Below, one piece after another: positions 24,410-32,244 of a stretch of 36,635 bases of DNA. The translations under genes and the position numbers were made by a program. Within the stretch, counting starts at the first letter, position 1, and the number at the start of each line of letters is the position of its first letter. The stretch spans positions 1 through 36,635 of the forward strand of contig JANWVR010000116.1 in NCBI GenBank assembly GCA_025056735.1, given 5' to 3'. Source of the DNA: Saprospiraceae bacterium. Its GTDB lineage: Bacteria; Bacteroidota; Bacteroidia; Chitinophagales; Saprospiraceae. A model generated the notes under the pieces. The model saw nothing but the letters and a program-made list of their open reading frames with translations, was not told the origin of the DNA and did not search any database.

Positions 24410-25252
24410 TCAGGTGTGGAAAAAAATCAATGCCATTAACTGGATAGCCACTGCTGCGGCTAAGAGCCCTCTCGTAAGGCGAGGGAAAAAATAGCTTCCA
24501 TAGGCGAAAAACCGGTCCCAGGCCGGAAACAATAACAGCAGCAAAAGCGCGTATATCGGCAAGAGCTGAAGAGGCGTCAGAGCGTAAAGACCGCTGAAAT
24601 ACAGCATCAAAGCAGTCATCGAAAAGGTGAGCGCCCGTCGAGCATAGAGACCCACATCGGTTTTTTTGAACAACAACAAAAGGCCAGGTAAAGGCAGGCA
24701 GAAAAAAGGATGAACCAGCGGTTGCCAGAGCAAAGCAGCATTGGGCGTTCCATCGGGCTTAATGAAAAAATAACGCAGCGACCACGCTGTCAGCCCTGCC
24801 GGGCCGGACAGGACGCCGTTGCCAGCCCCCCAGACCCAACCCGCCGCGCCCACCACCATTCCTGCAACAACTACCCACCGCCAGCGCGAATGCTCCGATA
24901 ACAACACTACGGCCAACGGCGCCAACACGAACAGCAGCGAAGGCATTAGCCAGGACGCCAGCACCCCCGCCGACACAAAAGCCAGCACCCAGCCCCCCTG
25001 GCCACTATCCATTGAACGGGCGAAAAACGCCACCGACCACAGCACCAGCCCTACAGCCCCCAACAGCGCCGGCGCCTGCCGCACCGCCGCCCAGAAAACG
25101 GGTGACAAGACCAACGCTATAGACATATAAAGGTAGCGGCTACGCGCGTAAACCCCCGGCGATAGCGCGCGCAAAGCGGCTTCAAAACCCAACAGGGCCA
25201 TCGCAACGGCGACCGATCCTATCGCCCACGCCGGCAGCAGCCAGGTTTCCAT
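24410..25252 (-). CDS. Polytopic membrane protein of unknown function
   Basis: 280 residues with about seven to nine hydrophobic helices (WAIGSVAVAMALLGF at the start, ALLGAVGLVLWSVAFFA, LFVLAPLAVVLLS, VVVAGMVVGAAGWVWGAG, LLLLFPAWDRFFAYGSYFF, LLAAAVAIQLMALIFF at the end). No catalytic or transport motif is recognised. The short HSRWRWV loop and RSRYLYMSI segment recall uncharacterised membrane proteins of Bacteroidota. It lies between dcd and lgt, all on the minus strand with short gaps (62 and 48 bp), though lgt has its own promoter. No function is proposed. Confidence 0.75.
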   Translation of the reverse strand: METWLLPAWAIGSVAVAMALLGFEAALRALSPGVYARSRYLYMSIALVLSPVFWAAVRQAPALLGAVGLVLWSVAFFARSMDSGQGGWVLAFVSAGVLASWLMPSLLFVLAPLAVVLLSEHSRWRWVVVAGMVVGAAGWVWGAGNGVLSGPAGLTAWSLRYFFIKPDGTPNAALLWQPLVHPFFCLPLPGLLLLFKKTDVGLYARRALTFSMTALMLYFSGLYALTPLQLLPIYALLLLLLFPAWDRFFAYGSYFFPRLTRGLLAAAVAIQLMALIFFHT

Positions 25253-25314
25253 CCGTCAAAATTGGTTGTACAGTCGGCGGAATAGGCATGCCCAATCGAG
25301 AAGACTATTACACA

Positions 25315-25851
25315 TTACACAAAGTTTTTCCACATCATACTTTCCACAGGCCTGTCGCTGCGCTGGTTGTATTTGGCGTTCGGCTTGCGGTTATAGTAGT
25401 TTTCGATGTCGCCATCTACCCGAAAATAGATCAGCTGCCCGATAGGCATACCCGCATATACGCGCACGGGCTGTACGCACGAAATCTCCAGCGTCCAGTG
25501 GTTCGAGAAACCCACATCGCCCTTGCCAGCAGTAGCGTGAATATCAATGCCCAGCCGGCCCACGCTGCTCTTGCCCTCCAGGAAAGGTACGGTGCCGTGC
25601 GTTTCGGTGTACTCCTCCGTAACGCCCAGATACAGCGTGCCGGGCTGCAGAACAAAGCCTTCTTCAGGTATTTCTATCAAATCAACGGGATTATGCCGGC
25701 GCGCATCCAGCACGCGATCGCGATAGATGGCCAGATACTTACCCAGATGAACGTCGTAAGAATTGGTGCCCAGACATTCGCGCCGAAACGGCTCAATCAC
25801 AATCTCGCCAGCAGCAATGGCCTCGAGGATTTTCTTGTCAGTCAGGATCAC
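25315..25851 (-). CDS. dcd: dCTP deaminase
   Basis: 178 residues from a GTG start (VILTDKKILEAIAAGEIVIEPF), homotrimeric dUTPase-fold enzyme that makes dUTP from dCTP for thymidylate synthesis. Motifs: SYDVHLGKYLA, GKSSVGRLGIDIHATAGKGD with the invariant SSxxR, WTLEISC with the catalytic Glu region, and GMPIGQLIYF near the C-terminus. The longer frame to ATG 25953 adds 34 residues unlike the family and spans an exact -7 element at 25884-25891. The GTG gives a ~27-nt leader and the normal family N-terminus. Confidence 0.92.
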   Translation of the reverse strand: MILTDKKILEAIAAGEIVIEPFRRECLGTNSYDVHLGKYLAIYRDRVLDARRHNPVDLIEIPEEGFVLQPGTLYLGVTEEYTETHGTVPFLEGKSSVGRLGIDIHATAGKGDVGFSNHWTLEISCVQPVRVYAGMPIGQLIYFRVDGDIENYYNRKPNAKYNQRSDRPVESMMWKNFV

Positions 25852-25883
25852 AGCAGGTACAGTTGTATGAAAAAAATGGCGTG

Positions 25884-25891
25884 CAAAGGTA
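25884..25891 (-). promoter_or_regulatory. -7 element for dcd
   Basis: Plus-strand CAAAGGTA, exact TACCTTTG on the minus strand. It places transcription start near 25878, just before the GTG start at 25851. The 10-mer CAGCAGGTAC flanks it at 25851-25860 and 25911-25920. Confidence 0.65.
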
Positions 25892-26031
25892 TCGGACGGT
25901 CGGTTGTTGTCAGCAGGTACGCAAGCAGGTAAGCATCTAAATAAAAGGGACATAAACGCCCAGCGCGGTCCGGCGCTGCCATTTCCAGATGAAGACTGAA
26001 GGGGTCGGAGGTGTCCAGACCTTGACTAAAT

Positions 26032-27381
26032 TTATGCTGCGGGGGCGTCCTCTTCCACAAAATGCACACCCATTGCTTCCAGCTCAGCCATGACGGGTTC
26101 ATACACTTCGGCATCGGTGGGTATGCGCACGCCTGTAGGCGCCGTTGCGCCAGCAAGCAAGCGCCGGGCGAAAATGCCCGCTGGCCAGCCTACCAGCCGC
26201 GCCATGGCCGTGTGCACGCTGTCGTCGCCCTTAGCCACTAACGTAGAGGTCAGGCGGCGCTGGCGCCCTTCCAGGACGTATTCAAAAATATGCTGCATAA
26301 TAACCATGTCGCGGTCGTGGGGCTGCATGGCCCACTTTTCCAACAACAGATGCTCTAAAGCCTGGGCGGGCGAAGCGTTTTTCAGGCCAATGGGCCGCTC
26401 CTCAAAAAGGCCCAACCATTCCAGCTGTTTTACCACCGCGCTGCTGTCTCCTTCTTTCAGATTCAGCAACCGCGCCACGCGCTCCTGCAGCGAGCCAGCG
26501 CCGCCGCCATTCCCCAAAAGCGCCTCCACTAAGCCGGCATAGGTCATGGTCTCGCTGTTCGGCACGATAAAACTGGACTCGGTAAGCCCCAGCCGCACCA
26601 GTGCATTCCATCCATCGCAAAAGCCGCGGTGGCGAATCGTGCCGCGAAACAGCGTCTCTGCCTCTTCAAGGCCGTAAGCCGACCGATATTGCAGCGAGTC
26701 TCGATTGGCATACACCTCCCACTCGCCCATGTTGGGCACCTGGATGAGGCGATACTGCTCAAAAAGGCGCTGATATGGAATGAAGCGCAGGCGGCCGCCC
26801 TCCAGATACTGCGCGACGCCCTGGCCGGCCAGCACTACATTGCGCGGATTCCAGCTGAATTTGTAGTGCCAGGGGTTGTCGTCGCTTTCCAGCGCCACTA
26901 AGCCGCCGGTGGACGAGTAAAAGGCCGTAATGCGCCCCTCCTGCGCCCGGATGTGCCGGATGCGTTGCACAGCACTCATGTGATCAATGCCAGGGTCGAG
27001 GCCGAGCTCGTTCATGAACACCAACCCGCGCGCCCGGGCCTCTGCATCGAGCGCGCGCAAGGCTTCGGACACGTAACTGGCCGTAACCAAATGCTTGCCC
27101 AGCGCCAGACAGTCGCGCGCCACTTCCACGTGCAGCGCTGGCGGCAACAACGAAACCGCCACGTCGCACGCCTCCACCAAAACGCGCCGCGCCGAGACAT
27201 CCGCAGCATCTAAGCCCACCGCCTCTCCGCGCAGATGACCGCCCACCTTCTGACGGGCCAATTCCGCCTGCGCGTCAGCCACCACCACGCGGTAGTCGCC
27301 CGCCGAAGCATGCTCGAGCAGGTAGTCAATCAGCGCCGTTGCCGAGCGCCCGGCGCCCAAGACCAGTACTTTTTTTTTCAT
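26032..27381 (-). CDS. Saccharopine dehydrogenase-like oxidoreductase
   Basis: 449 residues. N-terminal Rossmann motif VLVLGAGRSATALIDYLLE (residues 5-23) for NAD(P). Then DVAVSLLPPALHVEVARDCL, LVTASYVSEALRALD and the Lys9-type region MNELGLDPGIDHMSAVQRI, and STGGLVALESDDNPWHYKFSW, the substrate-domain signature. The C-terminal half contains YRSAYGLEEAETLFRGTIRH. This is the saccharopine dehydrogenase (glutamate-forming) family; in fungi and some bacteria it works in the alpha-aminoadipate/saccharopine route of lysine metabolism. No lysine:2-oxoglutarate reductase is in the window, so the direction (making or degrading lysine) is not known. It has its own -7 element at 27404-27411 with a leader of ~17 nt. 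Confidence 0.88.
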   Translation of the reverse strand: MKKKVLVLGAGRSATALIDYLLEHASAGDYRVVVADAQAELARQKVGGHLRGEAVGLDAADVSARRVLVEACDVAVSLLPPALHVEVARDCLALGKHLVTASYVSEALRALDAEARARGLVFMNELGLDPGIDHMSAVQRIRHIRAQEGRITAFYSSTGGLVALESDDNPWHYKFSWNPRNVVLAGQGVAQYLEGGRLRFIPYQRLFEQYRLIQVPNMGEWEVYANRDSLQYRSAYGLEEAETLFRGTIRHRGFCDGWNALVRLGLTESSFIVPNSETMTYAGLVEALLGNGGGAGSLQERVARLLNLKEGDSSAVVKQLEWLGLFEERPIGLKNASPAQALEHLLLEKWAMQPHDRDMVIMQHIFEYVLEGRQRRLTSTLVAKGDDSVHTAMARLVGWPAGIFARRLLAGATAPTGVRIPTDAEVYEPVMAELEAMGVHFVEEDAPAA

Positions 27382-27403
27382 AAGCGTTCCGACAAATATG
27401 GCG

Positions 27404-27411
27404 CAAAAGTA
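27404..27411 (-). promoter_or_regulatory. -7 element for the saccharopine dehydrogenase-like gene
   Basis: Plus-strand CAAAAGTA, exact TACTTTTG on the minus strand, 22 nt before the ATG at 27381. It leaves no room for a long leader. Confidence 0.65.
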
Positions 27412-27479
27412 GGCTTTAGGCGTTGGGCGAGGATTGCCTCACCTTTAGAGCAATCCTTGCGCAAGGAAGAGAAAGGCGC

Positions 27480-27517
27480 AAAAACAAATAAGGCGCGCTT
27501 CTATGTTGAAGCGCGCC
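27480..27517 (-). terminator. Intrinsic terminator after clpB
   Basis: GGCGCGCTTC (27492-27501) and GAAGCGCGCC (27508-27517) form a perfect 10-bp stem with a TATGTT loop. In the minus-strand transcript it is followed by TTATTTGTTTTT. It lies 42 nt beyond the clpB stop. Confidence 0.88.
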
Positions 27518-27558
27518 CGGTTTACTCGATGGCCCAAGAGGGCTGTACTTCGCCTTAT

Positions 27559-30192
27559 TTAAACCTCCAGATGTCGCGTAACGATCTCCTTTCCGTTCAT
27601 CAGCGAACGCCGCCCGAAGACTAAGCCAGCGCCGTCGGCATCTACCAGCACCGTGTCGCCCTTGACGTAGTTGCCGGCCAGCACGTGTTTGGCCAATTCG
27701 TTGACAAACTCGCGTTGCAGCGTGCGCTTGAGCGGGCGAGCGCCGTACTGCGGGTCGAAGCCCTGCTCCACTAACCACTGCGCAGCGTCGGGGGTCAGCT
27801 CGACCTTCAGCTCCTGGCGAGCCAACATCTCGCGGATGTCTTCAAGCAGGATATTGAGGATGGCCTGCATCTGGCCCTTGAGCAACGGATGGAAGACAAT
27901 GACTTCATCAATGCGGTTGAGGAATTCGGGCCGCAGGTTTTGCTTCAAAGCATCCATGACCTCCTCTTTGGCGCGCTCGTAGGCCTTGTGCAGGTCGCTG
28001 TAGTCCTCAAACATTTGCTGAATGCGGTCGCTGGCTAAGTTCGAGGTCATGATGATGATTGTATTCTTGAAGTTGGCCGTACGGCCTTTATTGTCGGTCA
28101 GGCGGCCGTCGTCGAGCACCTGCAAGAGGATGTTGAACACGTCAGGGTGTGCCTTTTCGATTTCATCGAGCAGCACGATGGTGTAGGGGCGCCGCCGGAC
28201 GGCCTCTGTCAGTTGACCGCCTTCGTCGTAGCCCACGTAGCCCGGGGGCGCGCCCACGAGACGGGAGACGCTGTGGCGCTCCTGGTATTCGCTCATGTCA
28301 ATGCGCACGATGGCGCGCTCGTCATCGAAGAGCACGTCGGCCAGCGCTTTGGCTAATTCGGTCTTACCCACCCCCGTTGGGCCGCAGAAGATGAAGGAAC
28401 CGATAGGTTTATCCGGGTCGCTCAGGCCAGCTCGGCTGCGCCGGATGGCATCGGAGACGGCAGCAACGGCCTCGTCCTGGCCCACGACGCGCTTATGCAG
28501 CTCGTCTTCTAAGTGCAGCAAGCGTTCGCGTTCGCCGCGGAGCATCTTGGCCACCGGGATGCCCGTCCAACGCGCAATGACTTCGGCAATGTCGTTGGCC
28601 GTAACGGCCTGGTGGGTCATGCGGTTTTCGGGCGACAAATCGGCCAGTTTAGCCTCGGCAGCCTTTAGTTCGGCCTCCTGGGCAGGCATCTCGCTGTACT
28701 TGATGCGCGAAGCCAGCTCGAAGTTCCCTTCGCGTTCGGCGCGCTGGTATTGCAGTTGCAGGTCTTCCAACTTTTGCTTGCTGGCCTGAATGGCCTCGGC
28801 AATCTGGCGCTCTTGCTGCCACTTGCTGCGCAGGCTGTCGAGCTTTTCGCGCAGGTCCTCGATCTGCTTGGTCAGCGTTTCCAGCTTGCGCTCGTCTTTT
28901 TCGCGCTTGATGGCTTCGCGCTCGATTTCGAGCTGGCGCAGGCGGCGGTCGAGTTCGTCCACTTCCTCAGGCACCGAGTCGAGTTCGAGGCGCAACTTGG
29001 CCGCGGCTTCGTCCACTAAGTCAATGGCCTTGTCGGGCAGCTTGCGCTCGCTGATGTAGCGGTGCGACAACTCGGCGGCGGCGATGATGGCCTCGTCGAG
29101 AATCTGCACTTTATGGTAGTTCTCGTAGCGCTCGCGCAGCCCGCGGAGGATGGAGATGGTGTCTTCCACGCTGGGCTCGTCCACATAGACGGACTGGAAG
29201 CGGCGTTCCAGCGCCTTGTCGCTCTCAAAATACTTCTGGTATTCGTCGAGCGTGGTGGCGCCGATGGTGCGCAGTTCGCCGCGCGCCAGGGCAGGCTTCA
29301 GGATGTTGGCGGCATCCATAGCGCCCTGGCCACCACCCGCGCCTACAAGGGTGTGAATTTCATCAATGAACAGGATCACCTGCTCGTTGGACTCAATGAC
29401 CTCATTGATAACGGCCTTCAGGCGCTCCTCGAACTCGCCCTTGTACTTGGCGCCGGCAATGAGGGCGGCCATATCTAAGGCGAAAATGCGCTTGGAGCGC
29501 AAGTTTTCGGGCACATCGTGGCGCGCAATGCGCCAGGCAATGCCTTCCACAATAGCCGTTTTACCCACGCCCGGGTCGCCGATGAGAATGGGGTTGTTCT
29601 TTTTACGGCGGCTCAGAATGTGCAGTACGCGGCGGATTTCTTCATCCCGACCAATAACAGGGTCCAACTTGCCCGCCTCAGCCATTTCGGTGAGGTTAAC
29701 AGCGTATTTGTTCAGCGCGTTGTAGGTCTGCTCAGCACCCTGGTCGGTTACCTGCCGGCCCTTACGCAGCTCTTTCACAGCCTTGCTCAGCGCCTCAGGG
29801 GTAGCGCCTTCCTCGCGCAGCAGGCGAGCGGTCTTGTCGGAGCCTTTGGCGATACCCAGCAGCAAAATTTCCAACGAGATGTATTCGTCGCCGTATTCTT
29901 TAAGCAGTCCTTTAGCAGCCGTAATGGCCCGATTGGCATCCGGCGTCAGGTATTGCTTGTCGGCACCCTTCACTTTGGGTATCTCCCAAATGAGCTGATT
30001 GAGGCGCTCTTCGATGCGTTTCGCGTTAGCGCCTACTTTGCCCAGCAGAAATTTGACCACCGAATCGTCCACCTCCAGCATGCCCTTGAGCAAGTGGGAG
30101 GTATCCACGTTCTGTTGCTCGTAGCCGGCGGCAATTTGCTGTGCCTGAGCCAACGCCTCTTGCGCTTTGATGGTGAAATTATCGTACGTCAT
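27559..30192 (-). CDS. clpB: ATP-dependent chaperone/disaggregase ClpB
   Basis: 877 residues, full-length ClpB/Hsp104. It rescues aggregated proteins with DnaK in the cytoplasm. Order: N domain ([20 protein letters not shown] ... TSHLLKGML), first AAA+ module with Walker A GDPGVGKT at 205-212 and Walker [15 protein letters not shown], a coiled-coil middle domain at about 400-540 ([20 protein letters not shown]) that marks ClpB rather than ClpA/C, and the second AAA+ module with [14 protein letters not shown] near 610, [20 protein letters not shown] and [14 protein letters not shown]. It is monocistronic between a promoter at 30267-30274 and a terminator at 27480-27517. Two inverted repeats lie in its upstream region. 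The ATG at 30192 gives the standard N-terminus. Confidence 0.98.
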   Translation of the reverse strand: MTYDNFTIKAQEALAQAQQIAAGYEQQNVDTSHLLKGMLEVDDSVVKFLLGKVGANAKRIEERLNQLIWEIPKVKGADKQYLTPDANRAITAAKGLLKEYGDEYISLEILLLGIAKGSDKTARLLREEGATPEALSKAVKELRKGRQVTDQGAEQTYNALNKYAVNLTEMAEAGKLDPVIGRDEEIRRVLHILSRRKKNNPILIGDPGVGKTAIVEGIAWRIARHDVPENLRSKRIFALDMAALIAGAKYKGEFEERLKAVINEVIESNEQVILFIDEIHTLVGAGGGQGAMDAANILKPALARGELRTIGATTLDEYQKYFESDKALERRFQSVYVDEPSVEDTISILRGLRERYENYHKVQILDEAIIAAAELSHRYISERKLPDKAIDLVDEAAAKLRLELDSVPEEVDELDRRLRQLEIEREAIKREKDERKLETLTKQIEDLREKLDSLRSKWQQERQIAEAIQASKQKLEDLQLQYQRAEREGNFELASRIKYSEMPAQEAELKAAEAKLADLSPENRMTHQAVTANDIAEVIARWTGIPVAKMLRGERERLLHLEDELHKRVVGQDEAVAAVSDAIRRSRAGLSDPDKPIGSFIFCGPTGVGKTELAKALADVLFDDERAIVRIDMSEYQERHSVSRLVGAPPGYVGYDEGGQLTEAVRRRPYTIVLLDEIEKAHPDVFNILLQVLDDGRLTDNKGRTANFKNTIIIMTSNLASDRIQQMFEDYSDLHKAYERAKEEVMDALKQNLRPEFLNRIDEVIVFHPLLKGQMQAILNILLEDIREMLARQELKVELTPDAAQWLVEQGFDPQYGARPLKRTLQREFVNELAKHVLAGNYVKGDTVLVDADGAGLVFGRRSLMNGKEIVTRHLEV

Positions 30193-30200
30193 ACTTTAAA

Positions 30201-30226
30201 AAAAAGGCCTCTCTTTAAGAGAGAGC
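30201..30226 (-). promoter_or_regulatory. Hairpin plus T run immediately before clpB start
   Basis: In the mRNA direction CTCTCTTAAAGAGAG forms a small hairpin followed by GCC and a run of nine T, ending only 6 nt before the clpB ATG. It looks like a weak terminator or attenuator in the clpB leader, or the 3' end of the rsmE transcript. The AT-rich stem would melt with heat. Which role applies is not decidable by eye. Confidence 0.45.
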
Positions 30227-30266
30227 GCTGTTTTTGGGTAAAAAATTCCTTTGGGCATTTGCCCTG

Positions 30267-30274
30267 CAAATTTA
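30267..30274 (-). promoter_or_regulatory. -7 element for clpB
   Basis: Plus-strand CAAATTTA, exact TAAATTTG on the minus strand. The predicted leader to the ATG at 30192 is ~69 nt and includes the hairpin/T-run element. No TTTG at normal -33 spacing. Confidence 0.55.
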
Positions 30275-30295
30275 TTTCCAGCCCATTGGAGGGCC

Positions 30296-30314
30296 TCATT
30301 TTGCGCCAAAATGA
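30296..30314. promoter_or_regulatory. Perfect 8-bp inverted repeat upstream of clpB promoter
   Basis: TCATTTTG-CGC-CAAAATGA is a perfect dyad centred ~31 bp upstream of the -7 element, at the -33 region and just above. It is not the CIRCE sequence. It looks like an operator for a dimeric regulator of a heat-inducible gene; the regulator is unknown. Confidence 0.5.
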
Positions 30315-30405
30315 CATCTTTTTGTTTATTTGAATGACTTTTTGGCGTATTCGTTCAATTCTGAAGGTTGTTCCGTCAGGGTTTCGCTTCTGCTCCACGA
30401 CTAAG

Positions 30406-31137
30406 CTAATCTCGAGCCACACTGTCTTCGTCCGCGACCAGAAGCCGATAAGCGGCGGCTGCCAGCATTCCAGCCGTCTCTGTGCGCAGGCGGGAGGCGC
30501 CCAGGCTAACGGCAGCGAACCCGTGGGTCTGAGCCAACGCAACCTCTTCGAGTGAAAAATCGCCCTCCGGGCCAATGAGGATGAGTGTGTCGGTGCGCGG
30601 TCGCAAGAGCGTCTGCAGCGGTTGGCGCGGCCCTTCGCCGCACCAGGCGATGGCGCGGATAGGCTCTTCAGCGTGCCGCACTACCTCCGCCAGCGGTGTC
30701 AGCGGGTGCAATTGCGGCATCCAGGCCTGAAAGGACTGCTTGAGCGCGGCAATGAGGATTTTTTCCAACCGGTCCATGCGCAGCGCCGTGCGTTCCGAGC
30801 GCTGACACAGCAACGGCGTGATGCGCCACACACCCAACTCAGTGGCTTTTTCTAAGAGCCATTCGAAGCGATCTATGTGCTTTGTGGGTGCTATGGCCAA
30901 GTGTAGCCGCCCGGGCGGAGGCGGCACAGCATGGGTCTCTAAAATGCGCACATAGGCTTGACGCTTAGACGCTTCGACTAACTCGGCCTCATAAAAGGTG
31001 CCCCGACCGTCGGTCAGACGCACGCGCTCCCCTATACGCCCGCGCATGACGGTGAGCAGGTGCCGACTTTCCTCTTCGTCTAAGGCCAGGAATTCGCCGG
31101 AGGGTTTTGCAATGAAATAAAGCTGGTCGTCGCGCAC
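30406..31137 (-). CDS. rsmE: 16S rRNA m3U1498 methyltransferase RsmE
   Basis: 243 residues from a GTG start. SPOUT methyltransferase that methylates N3 of U1498 in 16S rRNA. The N-terminal PUA-like part contains QLYFIAKPSGEFLALDEEES and HLLTVMRGRIGERVRLTDG. The trefoil-knot domain has LAIAPTKHIDRFEWLLEKAT and ELGVWRITPLLCQRSE, then the SAM-site signature ILIGPEGDFSLEEVALA and SLGASRLRTETAGMLAAA. The open frame extends to an ATG at 31197, but that codon overlaps an exact -7 element (31195-31202), so it cannot be in the transcript. The GTG at 31137 is the first usable start and gives the family N-terminus. Confidence 0.92.
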   Translation of the reverse strand: MRDDQLYFIAKPSGEFLALDEEESRHLLTVMRGRIGERVRLTDGRGTFYEAELVEASKRQAYVRILETHAVPPPPGRLHLAIAPTKHIDRFEWLLEKATELGVWRITPLLCQRSERTALRMDRLEKILIAALKQSFQAWMPQLHPLTPLAEVVRHAEEPIRAIAWCGEGPRQPLQTLLRPRTDTLILIGPEGDFSLEEVALAQTHGFAAVSLGASRLRTETAGMLAAAAYRLLVADEDSVARD

Positions 31138-31194
31138 AAGTTTACAAGTAGGGCGTAAGAATGGCTTATTAAAGCAAAAAACGGCCGTGCGCTG

Positions 31195-31202
31195 CAAAAG
31201 TA
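31195..31202 (-). promoter_or_regulatory. -7 element for rsmE
   Basis: Plus-strand CAAAAGTA, exact TACTTTTG on the minus strand. It gives a ~50-nt leader to the GTG start at 31137 and rules out the upstream ATG. Confidence 0.6.
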
Positions 31203-31247
31203 GCGTTGCATCGTGCAGCGGCCTCCCAGCAAGTATCTCTATAGAAC

Positions 31248-31255
31248 TACCTTTG
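31248..31255 (+). promoter_or_regulatory. -7 element for panD
   Basis: Exact TACCTTTG, 67 nt before the ATG at 31323, divergent from the rsmE promoter. No -33 TTTG at normal distance. Confidence 0.55.
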
Positions 31256-31322
31256 CGGGTCGGTGGTTACTATAAGGCGCTCTTTGCGTTAAAAGCATCC
31301 ACCTCCGAAACGGACGCAAACC

Positions 31323-31679
31323 ATGTTTATCCAGGTTTTCAAAAGTAAAATTCACCGCGTGCGCGTTACGCAAGCGGACTTAAATTATATCGGGAGCATC
31401 ACTATTGACGAAGACTTGCTCGATGCTGCCAACATCATGGAGGGCGAGCGCGTGCAGATTGTCAACAACAATAACGGCGCGCGCTTTGAGACCTACGTCA
31501 TCCGCGGCGAACGCGGCAGTGGCGTCATCTGTCTCAACGGCGCCGCCGCACGGTTGGTGCAGGTAGGAGACATCGTCATCATCATCTCCTATGCCTTCAT
31601 GACACCTGAAGAAGCCCGCAACTTTCGCCCTATCGCCGTATTTCCCGATGAAAACAACCGCTTAGTCAAACCTACCTGA
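31323..31679 (+). CDS. panD: Aspartate 1-decarboxylase
   Basis: 118 residues. Pyruvoyl enzyme that makes beta-alanine from L-aspartate for pantothenate and CoA. The proenzyme self-cleaves between Gly24 and Ser25 in [19 protein letters not shown], and Ser25 becomes the pyruvoyl group. The conserved [34 protein letters not shown] and [12 protein letters not shown] match E. coli PanD closely. Length is normal. It stands alone or with the small exported gene downstream (121-bp gap). No other pan gene is present. Confidence 0.97.
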   Translation: MFIQVFKSKIHRVRVTQADLNYIGSITIDEDLLDAANIMEGERVQIVNNNNGARFETYVIRGERGSGVICLNGAAARLVQVGDIVIIISYAFMTPEEARNFRPIAVFPDENNRLVKPT

Positions 31680-31799
31680 ACTGGTCCTTCGGGTTTTGCC
31701 TGTTAAATTCCATTTGAATGGCATGGCGGTTGGGCAAGAAAGCGCTAATTTCGCCGCACTTTATTCATTTTACTTTTTTCACAAAAAAGACCTGTCATC

Positions 31800-32174
31800 A
31801 TGCGCAAACTACTTCTTTTTGCTACGCTGTTCTGGATTAGCTTGACCTCTTCGTTCGCGCAGCGAGTGCCTAAGATAGAGGTTTACTTCCAGCGCCATCA
31901 TTCTCAGCAAGATTTGAACAACATTAAAGAAGAACTGGCCGTCATGGGCATCGAATTGCAATACGAGCGGGTGGAATTCGATGAACGCGGCCATCTGACA
32001 GGTCTGGGCATCCGGGTGGATTGTAAGGACGGCTTTTCCGGTAGTGCTCACATGTCGCCTGTGCCCGAAGATTTATCCTTTGGGTTCGTTCGGGACTATC
32101 GCGAGGACTCTGCTCTGCCTTTTGCCATCGGAGCTATAGGAGAAAAAAAGCGCGATAAAAAGAAAAACGAATAA
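31800..32174 (+). CDS. Small exported protein of unknown function
   Basis: 124 residues. Signal peptide MRKLLLFATLFWISLTSSFAQ, then a compact mixed domain: VPKIEVYFQRHHSQQDLNNIKEELAVMGIE, then LQYERVEFDERGHLTGLGIRV and CKDGFSGSAHM, ending in a Lys-rich tail EKKRDKKKNE. The pattern of a helix about resolving 'which residue list comes later', followed by FDERGHLTGLGI, resembles by eye a small repeat domain found at the C-termini of some M56/BlaR-like proteins of Bacteroidota; I cannot confirm that. One cysteine follows the signal peptide, but there is no lipobox. A near-match -7, TACTTTTT, lies at 31771-31778, and a strong terminator follows. Confidence 0.72.
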   Translation: MRKLLLFATLFWISLTSSFAQRVPKIEVYFQRHHSQQDLNNIKEELAVMGIELQYERVEFDERGHLTGLGIRVDCKDGFSGSAHMSPVPEDLSFGFVRDYREDSALPFAIGAIGEKKRDKKKNE

Positions 32175-32200
32175 GTCGGACTCGAGGGTTTCCGTAGATG

Positions 32201-32244
32201 CACACGAGGCCAACCATTTTAGGTTGGCCTCGTGTGTTTTGTTC
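32201..32244 (+). terminator. Strong intrinsic terminator between convergent genes
   Basis: A 15-bp perfect stem, CACACGAGGCCAACC (32201-32215) with GGTTGGCCTCGTGTG (32222-32236), loop ATTTTA, then TTTTGTTC on the plus strand. It ends the small exported gene and abuts the tsaD stop at 32243. There is no T run in the minus direction, though the stem alone may still stop tsaD transcripts. Confidence 0.92.

Noticed and set aside
25851-25920. Direct repeat CAGCAGGTAC flanking the dcd promoter as an operator or attachment site
   Set aside because: Only two 10-bp copies 60 bp apart, no symmetry, no integrase; likely chance.
29518-30333. 271-codon frame antisense to the 5' part of clpB
   Set aside because: Shadow of clpB; no domain, and it runs through the clpB promoter region.
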